Part shown: piece by piece, positions 25,059 to 35,700 of the stretch | Position numbering within the stretch: the first letter of the stretch is position 1 | Layout: the number at the start of each line of letters is the position of its first letter | NCBI GenBank assembly: GCA_965219035.1 | Contig: CBDCMR010000003.1 | Location: 930,001 to 994,000, forward strand | Direction: 5' to 3' | Origin: CBDCKN01 sp965219035 | GTDB lineage: Bacteria; Gemmatimonadota; Gemmatimonadetes; Longimicrobiales; Gaopeijiaceae | DNA: 64,000 bases | Program-made: the position numbers and the translations under genes | The notes under the pieces: model-generated | What the model was told of the DNA's origin: nothing | Seen by the model: only the letters and a program-made list of their open reading frames with translations | Databases searched by the model: none

Positions 25059-26212
25059 ATGAAGTTCCCAACTTCGGCTCGCTCCGCACTGAGGACCGCG
25101 CTGCGCCCTCCCAGGGTCGGCTACGCGCTGGTCCTGTTGGCGGCGCTTCTCGCCGCCGCGTGCCAGGGCGAGTACCCCCAGACCACCCTCGATCCGAAGA
25201 CCGACTTCGCGGAGACGATCCACTCGCTCTACGTGAGCGTGTTCTGGTGGACCATGCTCATCCTGGCGTTGGTCTGGTCGGTTCTCGCGTACGTGGTGGT
25301 CAAGTTCCGGAGAACCCGGACCGGCCGCATCCGAGGCAGATTCACGGCCATCTGGGGATGGAGATCGCCTGGACCATCGCGCCCGCCCTTATCGTCGTGG
25401 CCATCGCCATACCCACCATCCGAGCCGTATTCCGCACGCAGACTCCTCATGCCGACGACGAGGGCGCTCTCGTGGTGGAGGTCGTGGGGCATCAGTACTG
25501 GTGGGAGTTCCGGTATCCCGAGCTGGGGGTGACGACCGCGAACGAGATGCATCTCCCGGTGGGCCGGCCCATCACCTTCAAGATGTCGTCGGTAGACGTC
25601 ATCCACTCGTTCTGGGTGCCGTAGCTGGGCGGCAAGCGGGACGTGAACCCCCTGCGCAAGGTGCCCGAGGGCAAGGAGGCCCGGTACAACTGGCTGTACT
25701 TCACCATCAATGAAGAAGGCACCTTTCTGGGGCAGTGCGCCGAGTTCTGCGGCGAGGCCCACTCGCTCATGCGAACCCGTGTGGTGGCCGAGTCCCAGGC
25801 CGACTTCGACGCCTGGGTCGACACGTGGCAGACCCCCGGGCCCACGGCGAACGCGCCGGCCGTAGACCCCGCCACGGGTCGGCCCGTGGTCCAAGAGGAT
25901 CCCTTGGTGACCGAGGGCCGGACCGTCTTCTTCTTCCAGTCCACCTGCATCGCGTGTCACTCGATCCACGGGACGCCGGCCCAGGGCATCATCGGGCCGA
26001 ACCTGACGCGCCTCGGCAGCCGAAGCACCATCGGCGCCGGACTCCTCGTGAACACCCCGGAGAATCTCTTCCGGTGGATCAGCGCACCCCATGAAGTGAA
26101 GCCCGGCGCACGGATGCCCGGAGCGCAGGTGGGCGGGGGAGGCTTCCCCGCCACGAACCTGTCGGAGGATCAGGTCCGGGCCATCGCAGCCTACTTGAGC
26201 AGCCTCCTGTAG
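25059..26212 (+). pseudogene. coxB: caa3 cytochrome c oxidase subunit II (coxB), frameshift and amber codon
   Basis: Subunit II carries the CuA centre and here also a fused cytochrome c. A lipoprotein signal (LLAALLAAAC) and two helices are followed by a break near 25340: the upstream frame ends sensibly at FRRTRTGRIR, and QIHGHLGMEIAWTIAPALIV continues in the next frame (one base missing). At 25623-25625 an in-frame TAG follows IHSFWVP, where LGGKRDVNP continues. Downstream the CuA loop GQCAEFCGEAHSLM and the haem site STCIACHSIHGT are intact to the stop at 26212. With two lesions it cannot give full-length protein. An intact coxB lies at 40023. Confidence 0.8.
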
Positions 26213-26235
26213 ATGACGGGTGAGACGGAATAGAT

Positions 26236-28036
26236 ATGTCGGAAGCTCATAGCAGCGGCATCTGGAGCTGGATCACCACCGTCGATCACAAGCGGATCGG
26301 CGTGATGTACTTCGTCGCCTCCCTGGTCTTCCTGATCATCGGAGGGATCGAAGCGATCATGATCCGGATTCAGCTCTGGCGGCCAGAGAACAACTTCGTC
26401 ACGCCGGAGACGTACAACCAACTGTTCACGATGCATGGCACCACCATGATCTTCCTGGTCGCCATGCCGCTCGCTGTGGCGTTCTTCAACTACGTGGTCC
26501 CGCTCCAGATCGGAGCTCGGGACGTCGCCTTTCCACGCATGAACGCCCTCTCGTTCTTGGGTGTTCCTCTTGGGAGGGATCTTCCTGAACTCGAGCTGGC
26601 TCTTCGGGATGGCTCCCAACACGAGCTGGGTCGGGTACGCGAACCTAACGTCGAGCCAATTCTCGCCTGGCCACAACGTGGATTTCTGGATGTTGGGCCT
26701 CTCGATTCTGGGTGTGAGCTCGATCATGGGCGGGGTGAACTTCATCACCACGATCGTCAACCTCAGGGCGCCCGGCATGAAGCTCATGCGTATGCCCCTG
26801 ATGACGTGGATGACCCTGGTCACCAGCTTCATCATCGTGACCGCTCTTCCCGTCATCGCGGTGGCCCTGATCCTCCTGCTCTTCGACCGGTTCTTCGGGG
26901 CCAACTTCTACGTTCCCACGGCGGGCGGTGACCCAGTCCTCTGGCAGCACCTCTTCTGGCTCTTCGGACACCCGGAGGTCTACCTCCTGATCCTCCCGTC
27001 CTTCGGGATCGTCTCCGACGTCATTCCGACCTTCTCCAGGAAGCCCTTGTTCGGCTACCCGGTGGTGGTCTACGCCGGAATCCTCATCGGATTCATCGGC
27101 TGGGGCGTGTGGAGCCACCACATGTTCACGACGGGCCTCGGCCCCATCGCCGACGCCTTCTTCGTCGCCTCCACCATGATCATCGCCATTCCTACGGCGG
27201 TGAAGATCTTCAACTGGATCGCGACCATGTGGGGCGGTCAGATCCGGTTCACGACCCCTATGCTCTACTGCATCGGCCTCATCGCCATCTTCACGGTGGG
27301 CGGGCTAAGCGGCATCATGCACGCCTCGGCTCCCGTCGATCTCCAGCAGCACGACACCTACTTCGTGGTGGCGCACTTCCACTACGTGATAGCCGGCGGG
27401 GTCCTGGCGGGGATGTTCGCGGGGATCCACTACTGGTTCCCCAAGGTGACCGGGCGGATGATGAGCGTGGCGCTGGGACGGCTGAGCTTCTGGACCTACT
27501 TCATCGGGTTCAACCTCACCTTCTTTCCCATGCACCTGAGCGGGATGTACGGGATGCCCCGGCGTACCTGGACCTACGCCGCCGAGCTCAACATCGAGGG
27601 GTTCAACGAGCTCTCGACCATCGGGGCCTTTGTGTTCGGATTCAGCGCCCTGGTCATGGTCTGGAACATCGTATGGAGCGCTGTGAAGGGCGCCGAAGCC
27701 GGACCGAATCCCTGGGGTGCGTCGACGCTGGAGTGGTCGATCCCGTCGCCCCCGCACCACTACAACTTTCCTGAGATCCCCACCATCCGGAGCCGGGAGC
27801 CGCTCTGGCACGAATACGAGAAGAGGGAGCTCGAGGCGGTGGTCACGCAGATCCCCGACCTCGAGCCGGTCATGCCCAACGGCTCGTACTGGCCGATCCT
27901 GACCGCTTTGGGTGTGGCCGTGACCTGGGGAGTCCTCCTGACGGGGATCTGGTGGGCACCCCTGGCCGGATTGGCGTACACGATGTTCTGCGTATTCAAC
28001 TGGGCGTTCGAAGACCCGTTCGCCCATAAGGGATGA
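26236..28036 (+). pseudogene. coxA: caa3 cytochrome c oxidase subunit I (coxA), frameshifted
   Basis: The haem-copper subunit begins WITTVDHKRIGVMYFV and carries the low-spin haem His region MHGTTMIF. After FPRMNALSF an extra base (near 26557) changes the frame; WVFLLGGIFLNSSWLFGMAP continues to the stop at 28036. Ligand motifs FGHPEVYLLILPSFGIVS, SHHMFTTGL and HFHYVIAGG are present, as is the C-terminal extension typical of fused subunit I. Start to stop is 1801 nt. It lies 23 bp after coxB. Either a pseudogene or a one-base sequence error. Confidence 0.8.
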
Positions 28037-28044
28037 TTCGATAG

Positions 28045-28818
28045 ATGGCCGAGGCGGTTGCCGTGCAGGACCACCACTACACGTCCACGGGCCTGGACAG
28101 TTGGAAGGTCGGCTTCTGGGCGTTCATGGGCTCGGAGTGTCTGTTTTTCGGGACGCTGATCACCACGTACATGGTATACAAGGGCGCCAGCGTCAGCGGG
28201 CCCTTCCCGGAAGAGATCCTCAACATCCCGCTCACGAGCATCAGCACCTTCGTGCTCCTCATGAGCTCCACGGCCATGGTGCTGGCCCTGGACCAGATGC
28301 GGAAGGGCAACAGGAAGAACACCCTCATCTCGCTGGCGGGCGTGATCGTCTTGGGCTCCATTTTTCTGGGATTCCAGGTCTACGAGTTCACCCACTTCGT
28401 CCACGAGGGGCTCACGATACAGCAGAACGTGTTCGGATCGTCGTTCTTCGTGCTCACGGGCTTTCACGGGGCGCATGTCACGGTGGGCGTGATCTGGATG
28501 GCGACGCTCTTCCAGCACGAGGGTGGACACGGCTCCATCGGCTTCTACTGGCTGATCGCGGGGATACTGACGGTCATCACGGCGGTCGAGGTGGCCATCT
28601 TCTACATCGAGGCTTTGGCTTCCGTCCTGGTCCCCATTCTCCTGGTGCTGTCCACGGCCAAGTTCGCCATGGTCGTCATGTTCTTCATGCACCTGAAGTC
28701 CGACAGCAAGGTGTTCTCGGTACTCTTCCTCGCGGGACTCTCCTTGGCGGTGTTCGTGGTGGTGATGATGATCGTCCTGTACCAGTTCCTTCCCCGCTTC
28801 GACGTGGTGGGCGTGTAG
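28045..28818 (+). CDS. Fused cytochrome c oxidase subunit III-IV, deletion joint
   Basis: A 257-residue membrane protein. Residues 1-152 are subunit III (SWKVGFWAFMGSECLFFGTL, GSSFFVLTGFHGAHVTVGV) up to WMATLFQ. The last subunit III helix ('YWHFVDVVW') is missing. From HEGGHGSIGFYWLIAGILTV onward it is subunit IV of the prokaryotic type (VEVAIFYIEALASVLVPILL, FAMVVMFFMHLKSDS). In related operons the two genes are separate. The simplest reading is an in-frame deletion of about 50 codons that removed the end of coxC and the start of coxD. The frame is open, but the loss of a helix makes function doubtful. Confidence 0.8.
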   Translation: MAEAVAVQDHHYTSTGLDSWKVGFWAFMGSECLFFGTLITTYMVYKGASVSGPFPEEILNIPLTSISTFVLLMSSTAMVLALDQMRKGNRKNTLISLAGVIVLGSIFLGFQVYEFTHFVHEGLTIQQNVFGSSFFVLTGFHGAHVTVGVIWMATLFQHEGGHGSIGFYWLIAGILTVITAVEVAIFYIEALASVLVPILLVLSTAKFAMVVMFFMHLKSDSKVFSVLFLAGLSLAVFVVVMMIVLYQFLPRFDVVGV

Positions 28819-28940
28819 GAGCCTGTCCGACTAGTGGGGTGCGGTCGGGCCGGTCGCGACGCAATGAAGCAGTCCTCCGAGACCTCCGCTCGGTTCATCC
28901 CGATTGACGTATTCCAGCAGGTCGCTTATCCTCCGGGCCA

Positions 28941-29054
28941 TCATCGAGACCGGCTGAGGGGCAGGCCCTACGACGCCGGGGCAACCTTAGGGGGATTACG
29001 CAGCCCTCGAAACGGTGCCAAGTCCTGCGGGAACCAAGGTTCACCGAAAGATGA
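28941..29054 (+). promoter_or_regulatory. SAM-I (S-box) riboswitch
   Basis: The conserved SAM-I blocks occur in order: ATCATCGAGACCGGCTGAGGG, then GGCAGGCCC, ACGCCGGGGCAACC, CGGTGCCAAGTCCTGCGG and GAAAGATGA. The P1 stem pairs TCATC (28941-28945) with GATGA (29050-29054). This class binds S-adenosylmethionine and switches off downstream methionine genes when SAM is plentiful. It lies 185 bp upstream of the metX start, which fits. The expression platform between 29055 and 29238 is not resolved by eye. Confidence 0.9.
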
Positions 29055-29159
29055 ACTCGCGTCCGAGTCCCCGACCTTCCCTGGTCGTGGCTTTCGGTCC
29101 GATCGGATCATCCGCCAGTGCTCCTCGTTCCCCACCGTCATGGAAGAGGAGTGAGAAGC

Positions 29160-29198
29160 ATGAGCCAGCAAATCGGCGTCTCGGGCCGTCAGGCGTGA
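29160..29198 (+). CDS. Possible 12-codon leader ORF between riboswitch and metX
   Basis: ATG AGC CAG ... GCG TGA encodes MSQQIGVSGRQA, with GAGGAG 10-15 bases upstream. It sits between the riboswitch and the metX GTG. It could be a leader peptide or simply chance. Confidence 0.2.
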   Translation: MSQQIGVSGRQA

Positions 29199-29238
29199 CC
29201 GACTTCCCCGTGGGCTCCGGGAGGTCGTCATAAGGGCC

Positions 29239-30211
29239 GTGGCGGCGCGCCCGTTCGGGACGGTGGCCCTCCACGGCTCCGCTGCGGGAGACAGGGTGGC
29301 CTACGCCTCGTACGGCCCGGAAGAGGCTCCTGCCGTCTTCGTGCTCGGTGGCATCTCGGCCCATCGCTTCGTCAGCGGCAAGCCGGACGGGACCGAGGGC
29401 TGGTGGCCAGGCGTGGTAGGTGCGGGCGTCGCTCTGGATCCGGAGCGGTACCGCATCGTGGGCATCGATTGGCTCGGCGGCGCGGGGGACTCCGGCGGCC
29501 CCTCTCCTATCGAGTCCGGCGTCCCTGTCGTGACCACAGAGGATCAGGCCCACGCCGTGGCCGCCGTCCTCGACCACCTTGGAGATCGAGAAGCTCCACG
29601 GCTTCGTGGGCGCCTCGTACGGAGGAATGGTGGGGCTGGCCCTGGGTGTGCTCTACCCGCAGCGCGTCGAACGACTCCTGGTGCTCTGTGCGGCCCACCG
29701 CTCGCATCCCATGGCCGTGGGCCTCCGGGTGCTCCAGCGCCGTATCGTCGCTCTGTCCGCGGACGCGGGCCGGAAGACGGAGGGACTGGCTCTGGCCAGG
29801 GCCCTGGCCATGACGACCTATCGGACTCCGGAGGAGTTCGAGCAGCGCTTCGTGTCCTCACCCAGCTGGGAGGATGGCCTCCCGCGATTCGCCGTGGAGG
29901 AGTACCTCGACGTCCAGGGCGAGAGGTTCAGCCGTCGCTTCGACGCGAACGCCTTCGGGATCCTGTCCCAGTCACTCGACCTTCATCGGGTGGAGCCTGA
30001 GGACATCACCGTTGCCACGACCGTGGTATCGGTGGACTCCGACACGCTCGTACCGCCCTGGCTGGTGGCCGAGTTGGCGCGAAGACTGCCGAGCTCGGGC
30101 CGGGCCATCAGGATCGCATCCCACTTCGGTCACGACGCATTCCTCAAGGAGCATCTGGTGGTGAGCCGTCTTGTCCATAACGTCCTCTACGTGGAGGCTC
30201 ATCATGCCTGA
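29239..30211 (+). pseudogene. metX: Homoserine O-acyltransferase (MetX family), frameshifted
   Basis: This alpha/beta hydrolase activates homoserine with an acyl-CoA in methionine synthesis. It starts at GTG 29239 (AARPFGTVALHGSAAGDRVA) and shows VFVLGGISAHRFV. After VLDHL (near 29580) the frame changes by one base; EIEKLHGFVGASYGGMVGLA with the nucleophile Ser continues, then LCAAHRSHPMA, the acid in SVDSDTLVPP and the His in SHFGHDAFLKEH. The AAHR.HPMA motif fits the MetX-type succinyltransferase group. It is under the SAM-I riboswitch and overlaps metB by eight bases. One base insertion (or two missing) disrupts it, unless it is a sequence error. Confidence 0.8.
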
Positions 30212-31499
30212 GCGCCGAAGCGAGACGCGTGCCGCTCGTGCGGGAGTGGCTGTGGAGCGGGAGCACGGAGCCGTGATCCCGCCCATCCATCTCTCGTCCA
30301 CGTTCTCGTTCGCGGGACTGGGAGAGCAGCGCCAGTACGACTACACCCGATCGGGGAATCCCACGAGGGACATCCTGGGAGAGGCGCTGGCCGATCTCGA
30401 GGGCGGTCACGGCGCCGTGGTCACCGCCTCGGGCATGGCGGCGGTGACGACGGTCCTGCAGCTGTTGGGACCGGACGACCTCATTCTGGCGCCGCACGAC
30501 TGTTACGGAGGGACCCACCGGCTCCTGACGAGCTTCGCGCGGAAGGGCCAGTTCCGGCTGGAGCTTATCGATCAGACCGACCCGAGCCGGCTGGACGAGG
30601 CCTTCGCGGACGAACCGAGCATGATCTGGGTGGAGACGCCAAGCAATCCTTTGCTTCGAGTGGTCGACATCGCGGACATCGTCTGGCGGGCCCGCGCCGT
30701 AGACGCCCTGGTGGTGGTCGACAATACCTTCCTCTCGCCGGTGTTCCAGCGGCCCATCGAGCTGGGGGCCGACCTCGTCGTCCACTCGACGACCAAGTAC
30801 CTGAACGGGCACTCAGACGTCGTCGGTGGCGCCGTGATCGCCCGGACGGCGGACCTGGCCGAAGAGGTGGCGTGGTGGGCCAACGCCCTGGGCGTGACCG
30901 GTTCGCCCTTCGACTCGTTCCTCACCATGAGGGGAATCAGGACCCTGCACGCCCGTATGCAGCTGCATGAGACCAACGGCCGTGCCATCGTGGGTGCCTT
31001 GAAGGAGCATCCGGCCGTGAGGTGCATCTATCATCCCAGCCTGGAGGACCATCCGAGGCACGGGATCGCGGCATCGCAGCAATCCGGTTTCGGAGGGATG
31101 GTCAGCTTCGAGCTGGAGGGCGGAAGGGAGCAGATGAAGGCCTTCCTGGACGGCCTGGAGCTGTTCACCCTGGCGGAATCGCTGGGTGGCGTCGAGAGCC
31201 TGGTCTGTCATCCGGCGACCATGACCCATTCCGCCATGGACGAGGAGGCGAGAGCCGTTGCCGGCGTCGGGGACAGCCTGGTGCGACTTTCCGTGGGGAT
31301 CGAGGCCGCGGAAGACCTCGTGGCCGATCTGACCGCCGCTCTCGACCGGGTGACGGGTTCCGAGCCCCTGGCGCTCGCGGCCGGAGCGTCTTCGGCGGTA
31401 GCAGCTCTTCGCACCTCGTTGGAGAAGGATCCCCGTGACCCGCATCGGGTAGGCAGGCGCGATACTAGCCTAATGCCCACCCAAGCAGATCGTGCGTGA
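30204..31499 (+). CDS. metB: Cystathionine gamma-synthase/O-succinylhomoserine sulfhydrylase (PLP enzyme)
   Basis: A 431-residue Cys/Met-metabolism PLP enzyme that adds cysteine or sulfide to the homoserine ester made by MetX. Conserved blocks are IPPIHLSSTFSF, YTRSGNPTRDILGEALADLE, ASGMAAVTT, DNTFLSP, the PLP lysine in HSTTKYLNGHSDVVGG (about residue 205), and SLGGVESLVCHPATMTH. The start is ATG 30204, which overlaps the end of metX. The gene is intact. Choice between cystathionine synthase and direct sulfhydrylase cannot be made by eye. Its stop overlaps the ctaG start, so all are probably on one SAM-regulated transcript. Confidence 0.9.
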   Translation: MPERRSETRAARAGVAVEREHGAVIPPIHLSSTFSFAGLGEQRQYDYTRSGNPTRDILGEALADLEGGHGAVVTASGMAAVTTVLQLLGPDDLILAPHDCYGGTHRLLTSFARKGQFRLELIDQTDPSRLDEAFADEPSMIWVETPSNPLLRVVDIADIVWRARAVDALVVVDNTFLSPVFQRPIELGADLVVHSTTKYLNGHSDVVGGAVIARTADLAEEVAWWANALGVTGSPFDSFLTMRGIRTLHARMQLHETNGRAIVGALKEHPAVRCIYHPSLEDHPRHGIAASQQSGFGGMVSFELEGGREQMKAFLDGLELFTLAESLGGVESLVCHPATMTHSAMDEEARAVAGVGDSLVRLSVGIEAAEDLVADLTAALDRVTGSEPLALAAGASSAVAALRTSLEKDPRDPHRVGRRDTSLMPTQADRA

Positions 31500-32386
31500 C
31501 ACTCTCCACTCTAGCGAGCCTCGTACTCCTGAGCGCCGGACGGGACGACGTCGTCACCTTCGGATTAGAGGTCCACGTCAGCGTTCTGGTCGGCTGCGTC
31601 TGCCTTGCGGCCACCTACCTCATGGCCGTGGGGCCGGCTCGGAGGCGCTTCGGATGGTCTGATATAGGCGCGAGCCCGTGGAGGATGGCGGCCTACCTGG
31701 GTGGGGTGGGGATCATCTTCTTTTCGCTGAACGGCCCGCTCCATGCCCTCAGCGACGAGTATCTGTTCGCGGCCCACATGGTGCAGCATATGCTGCTCAT
31801 GCTCATCATGCCGCCGCTGCTGATCGTGGGGGTCCCGCCCTGGCTGATCAGTAAAGCCCTCGAGCGGCCGGCCGTGCTGAGGGCGGGTCGCATCCTGACC
31901 CATCCGGTGGTGGCGTTCGCTGCCTACAACATAGTCTTCATCGGATGGCACCTACCTCCCATTTACAACGCCGCCCTGGCCAACCACGACGTCCACATCC
32001 TACAGCACCTCATGTTCATCTCCGTGGCCACCATGATGTGGTGGGCCGTGGTCAACCCGGTGCCGGAGCTGGAGAGGATCCCCACGGGGCCACTGCTGAT
32101 GATGTACGTCTTCGCGTTTGGTATTCCGTCCACGGCGGTCTCGGCGTTCATCACGCTCTCGGACGAGATGCTCTATTCCTGGTACGAGCTGGCTCCGCGG
32201 GTGACGGCTCTCACTCCGTTGGAGGATCAGCGTCTCGGCGGTCTGATCATGTGGATTCCCGGGATGCTCATCTTCTGGATCGCCATCTCCATCGTCTTCT
32301 TCCGCTGGACGAAAGACGAGTACCGGGGCTGGAAGGCGGAGGCCGAGGAGCTGGCGGGAGTTCCGGCATCCGAGTGGAGGCCGTGA
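31496..32386 (+). CDS. ctaG: CtaG (caa3-type) cytochrome c oxidase assembly factor
   Basis: A 296-residue integral membrane protein with about seven helices. FSLNGPLHALSDEYLFAAHM then VQHMLLMLIMPPLLIVGVP, IGWHLPPIYNAAL and ILQHLMFISVATMMWW are the signature of the CtaG_Cox11-independent caa3-type family, which helps deliver copper to the oxidase. The GTG start overlaps the metB stop as GTGA. It logically belongs with the damaged caa3 operon upstream at 25-28.8 kb, from which the methionine genes separate it. Confidence 0.9.
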   Translation: MTLSTLASLVLLSAGRDDVVTFGLEVHVSVLVGCVCLAATYLMAVGPARRRFGWSDIGASPWRMAAYLGGVGIIFFSLNGPLHALSDEYLFAAHMVQHMLLMLIMPPLLIVGVPPWLISKALERPAVLRAGRILTHPVVAFAAYNIVFIGWHLPPIYNAALANHDVHILQHLMFISVATMMWWAVVNPVPELERIPTGPLLMMYVFAFGIPSTAVSAFITLSDEMLYSWYELAPRVTALTPLEDQRLGGLIMWIPGMLIFWIAISIVFFRWTKDEYRGWKAEAEELAGVPASEWRP

Positions 32387-32404
32387 GCTGAGGCGGGTGA
32401 TGAG

Positions 32405-32466
32405 CCGAGCCCACGGATGCACCGTGCCCTCGACTGGCCGAGACACTTCTGGGACACCACGCTAGA
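32405..32466 (+). repeat. Repeat family B, half copy
   Basis: CCGAGCCCACGGATGCACCG...CTCGACTGGCCGAGACACTT matches the right half of the inverted-repeat element at 52101-52267 almost exactly, ending GCTAGATTGG. The left half is absent. It sits between ctaG and the next small gene. Confidence 0.7.
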
Positions 32467-32501
32467 TTGGTGCGTCACGGTCTCATCGTACGGAGAAGCA
32501 C

Positions 32502-32702
32502 GTGTCCCTCGTTGCCTTCCATCGAGTTCTCATCGCTGCCGCCATCCTCTTCTGCGCCGGCTACGGCGGCTACGAGCTCGTAGGGTTCTCGAAGGATGGG
32601 GGCACCGGTGCCCTCGTCATGGGGGGCACCTTCCTGATCCTGGCCGCCGGCCTCTCCTACTACCTCTGGCGCCTCAACCGTTTCCTCGGCTACGAGGAAT
32701 AG
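32502..32702 (+). CDS. Small two-helix membrane protein
   Basis: A 66-residue protein with two hydrophobic helices (HRVLIAAAILFCAGYGGYEL and GALVMGGTFLILAAGLSYYL) and a charged tail ending LGYEE. No family is recognised. It follows ctaG and may be an oxidase-associated small subunit, but only position suggests that. Confidence 0.55.
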   Translation: MSLVAFHRVLIAAAILFCAGYGGYELVGFSKDGGTGALVMGGTFLILAAGLSYYLWRLNRFLGYEE

Positions 32703-32744
32703 GCGGCACGGAGGACTACACCGCCCGGGGTCACCCTCGGAAGA

Positions 32745-35700
32745 TCATCCTCCGTTCCCGCCCGGCGGCGGTGGAGGAGGGGGCGGACGCGCTCCGGTCG
32801 GCCTCCGCTCCCAGTAGAGCGGCATCCGCTCTCTGGGGTGGTTCCCGATCTCGTTCAGGTCCTCGTCGTAGAGCCTGCCGTTCACCATGACCATGTTTAC
32901 GGACTCGCTGTGCTGGATGGAGTCCAGTGGGTTCTCGTCGAGGACGACCAGGTCCGCCAGCTTGCCCATTTCCAGCGAGCCCAGGTCGGCGTCGAGGCCG
33001 AGGTAGTGTGCGCCGTTGATGGTGGCGACCCTCAGTGCCTCCACTTCGCTCATTCCACCTTGCACGAACATCCAGAGCTCCCAGTGAGCCCCCAGGCCCT
33101 GGAGTTGCCCATGGGCTCCCAGCGCGACCAGGCCGCCCGCATCCTGGATGGCCTTGGCTCCCCGTGCGATGGCAACGTGGTTGAAGTCCTCGTCGCCGGC
33201 CGCCATGACCCGCCGCCGTGAGCGTGGATCCACCACGTCCCGGGGCACGAAGCGGAGAAGGCGCTCGTTCTGCCAGACGTTCGTTCGCTCGTACCAGAAG
33301 TTCTCGCCCCAGAGCCCGCCGTAGCCCACCACCAAGGTCGGCGTGTAACCGGAAGAGCTCTGTCCGAAGAGCTGGGCCAGGTCGTCATAGACCACGGGCA
33401 CGGGGAGGGAGTGCTCCACCCCGGTGTGGCCATCAAGGACCATGGTCATGTTGTTGTAGACCAGGGAGCCACCCTCGGGGACGACCATCATCTGGAGCTC
33501 TCGACCGGCTTTGATGATCCGTTGGCGAGCATCACGCCGGCGCTGATTGTAGCTCTTGACGCTGAAGGCGCCCACGGCCTTCATGCGAGCCACGTGGCGC
33601 CGGGCGTCCTCGTCGCTGTTCACCACGGCCTTGGCGTCGCTCTCCGCGCCGTACAGGATCGTCCCCGTGGAGAAGAGGCGTGGCCCGACCTTCATGCCGG
33701 CTCGGATCATCTCCGAGTTCGTGAATACGGTAGAGGTGCTGCTCGAGGGATCGTGGGACGTGGTCACGCCGTAGGCGAGGTTGGCCAGGAAGGACCAGCT
33801 GGCCTGCGCGAGTATGCCGTTCGATGCGCCACGCACGTGCGCGTGCACGTCGACGATGCCGGGGATGATGGTCTTCCCCGTGACGTCCACCCGGTGAGCT
33901 TCGGTGGGCACGGCCACCCTGTTCGTGGGACCGAGGGCTGTGATCCGGTTGCCGGTCACCACGATGGTGCCGCGCTCGATGACGCCGCCGCCCTCATCGG
34001 AGTCGGCTCCGAGTGCGATGATGCGTGCGTCCACGAGAGCCACCACGCCCGACGGCACGTCGCTGGCCCGGGAGAATCCGATGTCGAGCCCACTGGCCTC
34101 GGGATCGGCCGCCTCACTGGTGCCACCTCGGACGAAGGAGAACGTCTCCGTGAGATCCCGGGTGAAGTACTCGGGCCCAAGGCTCCAGTGGAGGGACCTC
34201 CCGTCTCCGGACCAGTGCAGGTATTCGCCCGTGTTCTCGGACACCTGGGCCATCGGGAAACCCTTTTCGTCGGGACCGAGGGTGACCGTTCGGCCGGAGC
34301 GGGGGAAGGTGGCCAGGTAGGTGCGATAACGCTCCGTGAATGCCACCCACTCTCCGTCGGGGGATGGAACGATCTGCGTGGCGTTCTCGGATTGGAAGTG
34401 GACGACCTCGTCCGTGCCATGCAGGTCGACGCTCACTAGCTGGTGGCTCCCGTCGGCGGTCTCGTTCACGAAGATCCGCTCCCCGGTGTGGTCGAACCCG
34501 GGTTTCGTCCCGCTCCGGCGGACCCTTCGCGGCTCCTCCGAGCCGTCCACCGGGACGATGAAGATCCCTGGGTTCTGCCCGTGGGACGGGCCACGGACCT
34601 GATCGCCTTCAGTGGAGCGATAGACGATCCAGCTCCCGTTGGGTGAAAAGGAGGGCTCGGTATGATGCCCGGGGGTCGTCACCACCGCCCTCCCGCCGCT
34701 CCCGTAAGTCCGGACGACCCTGATGCGTCCTCTGTCGGCGTCGGTCCAGGTGGCGTAGGCGATCCACTGGTCGTCTGGCGAGAAAGCTGGCGCGAACTCG
34801 ATGGCGTCGCCTCGGGTCAGGCGGCGGGGCACCTCCAGGGGCAGCTCCTTGAGGTAGAGCTTGCCCAGAGCCGAATAGGCTACGAATCGCCCTGCCGGAG
34901 AGGTCGTGACGTCACGGAGCATCCGTACGTCGAAGCTCTCGGGAGCCACCTCCTGCTGGAAGCGTAGGGCTTCGTGGATCGTCTGCTCCACCCGCGCCGT
35001 GAACGGGATGATGTTGGCCTCGCCGGTGGCCACGTCGACGCGCCAGATCTTGCCCTGACCCCAGATCACGATGGAGCTGCCGTCAGGCGTCCAGTCGTAC
35101 TGGGTGTAAACGCCGTGGATCGCCCAGGCCTCCTGCATGTCGCGGTCGAGGCCGTCGAAGAGCGGCCACTCCTCCCCCGTCTCCAGATCGTGGAGGAAGA
35201 GCACCGAGTTGAGGCGAACCCTCCTGATGAACGCCAGCTTGGTCCCGTCGGGAGAAGGCCTCGGCGTGATGGATCCGCCGGGCCGGCGGACCACGGTGCG
35301 CTCCTCGCCCGTTGTGAGGTCGCGACGGAGGATGGCGTAGATGGTCTGGTAGACGTTCTTGTCGTACTGGAATGTCTGACCCGGGTAGACGTTGCGGCTG
35401 TAGTAGAGGTAGCGCCCGTCGCCGGAGGCCGCCGGCTCCCCTTGGTCCTTCTGCCAGCCGTCCCTCTCGGTGACCTGCAGGCCCGCCCCGCCGCTCACGT
35501 GGTACATCCACACTTCACCGGCTCCGAGTGACCGCTCGTCGACGAAGTGCTTCCGGACGTAGACGTGCTGGCCGCCCGGGGCCCACGCCGGGCTGTTCAC
35601 CTCCCGGTTTTCCTCCTTTGACACCTGGCGGGGGTTCGATCCGTCCGGGTCCATGAGCCACAGATTGAAGTTGCCGTCCCGGTCGCTGATGAAGGCGATG

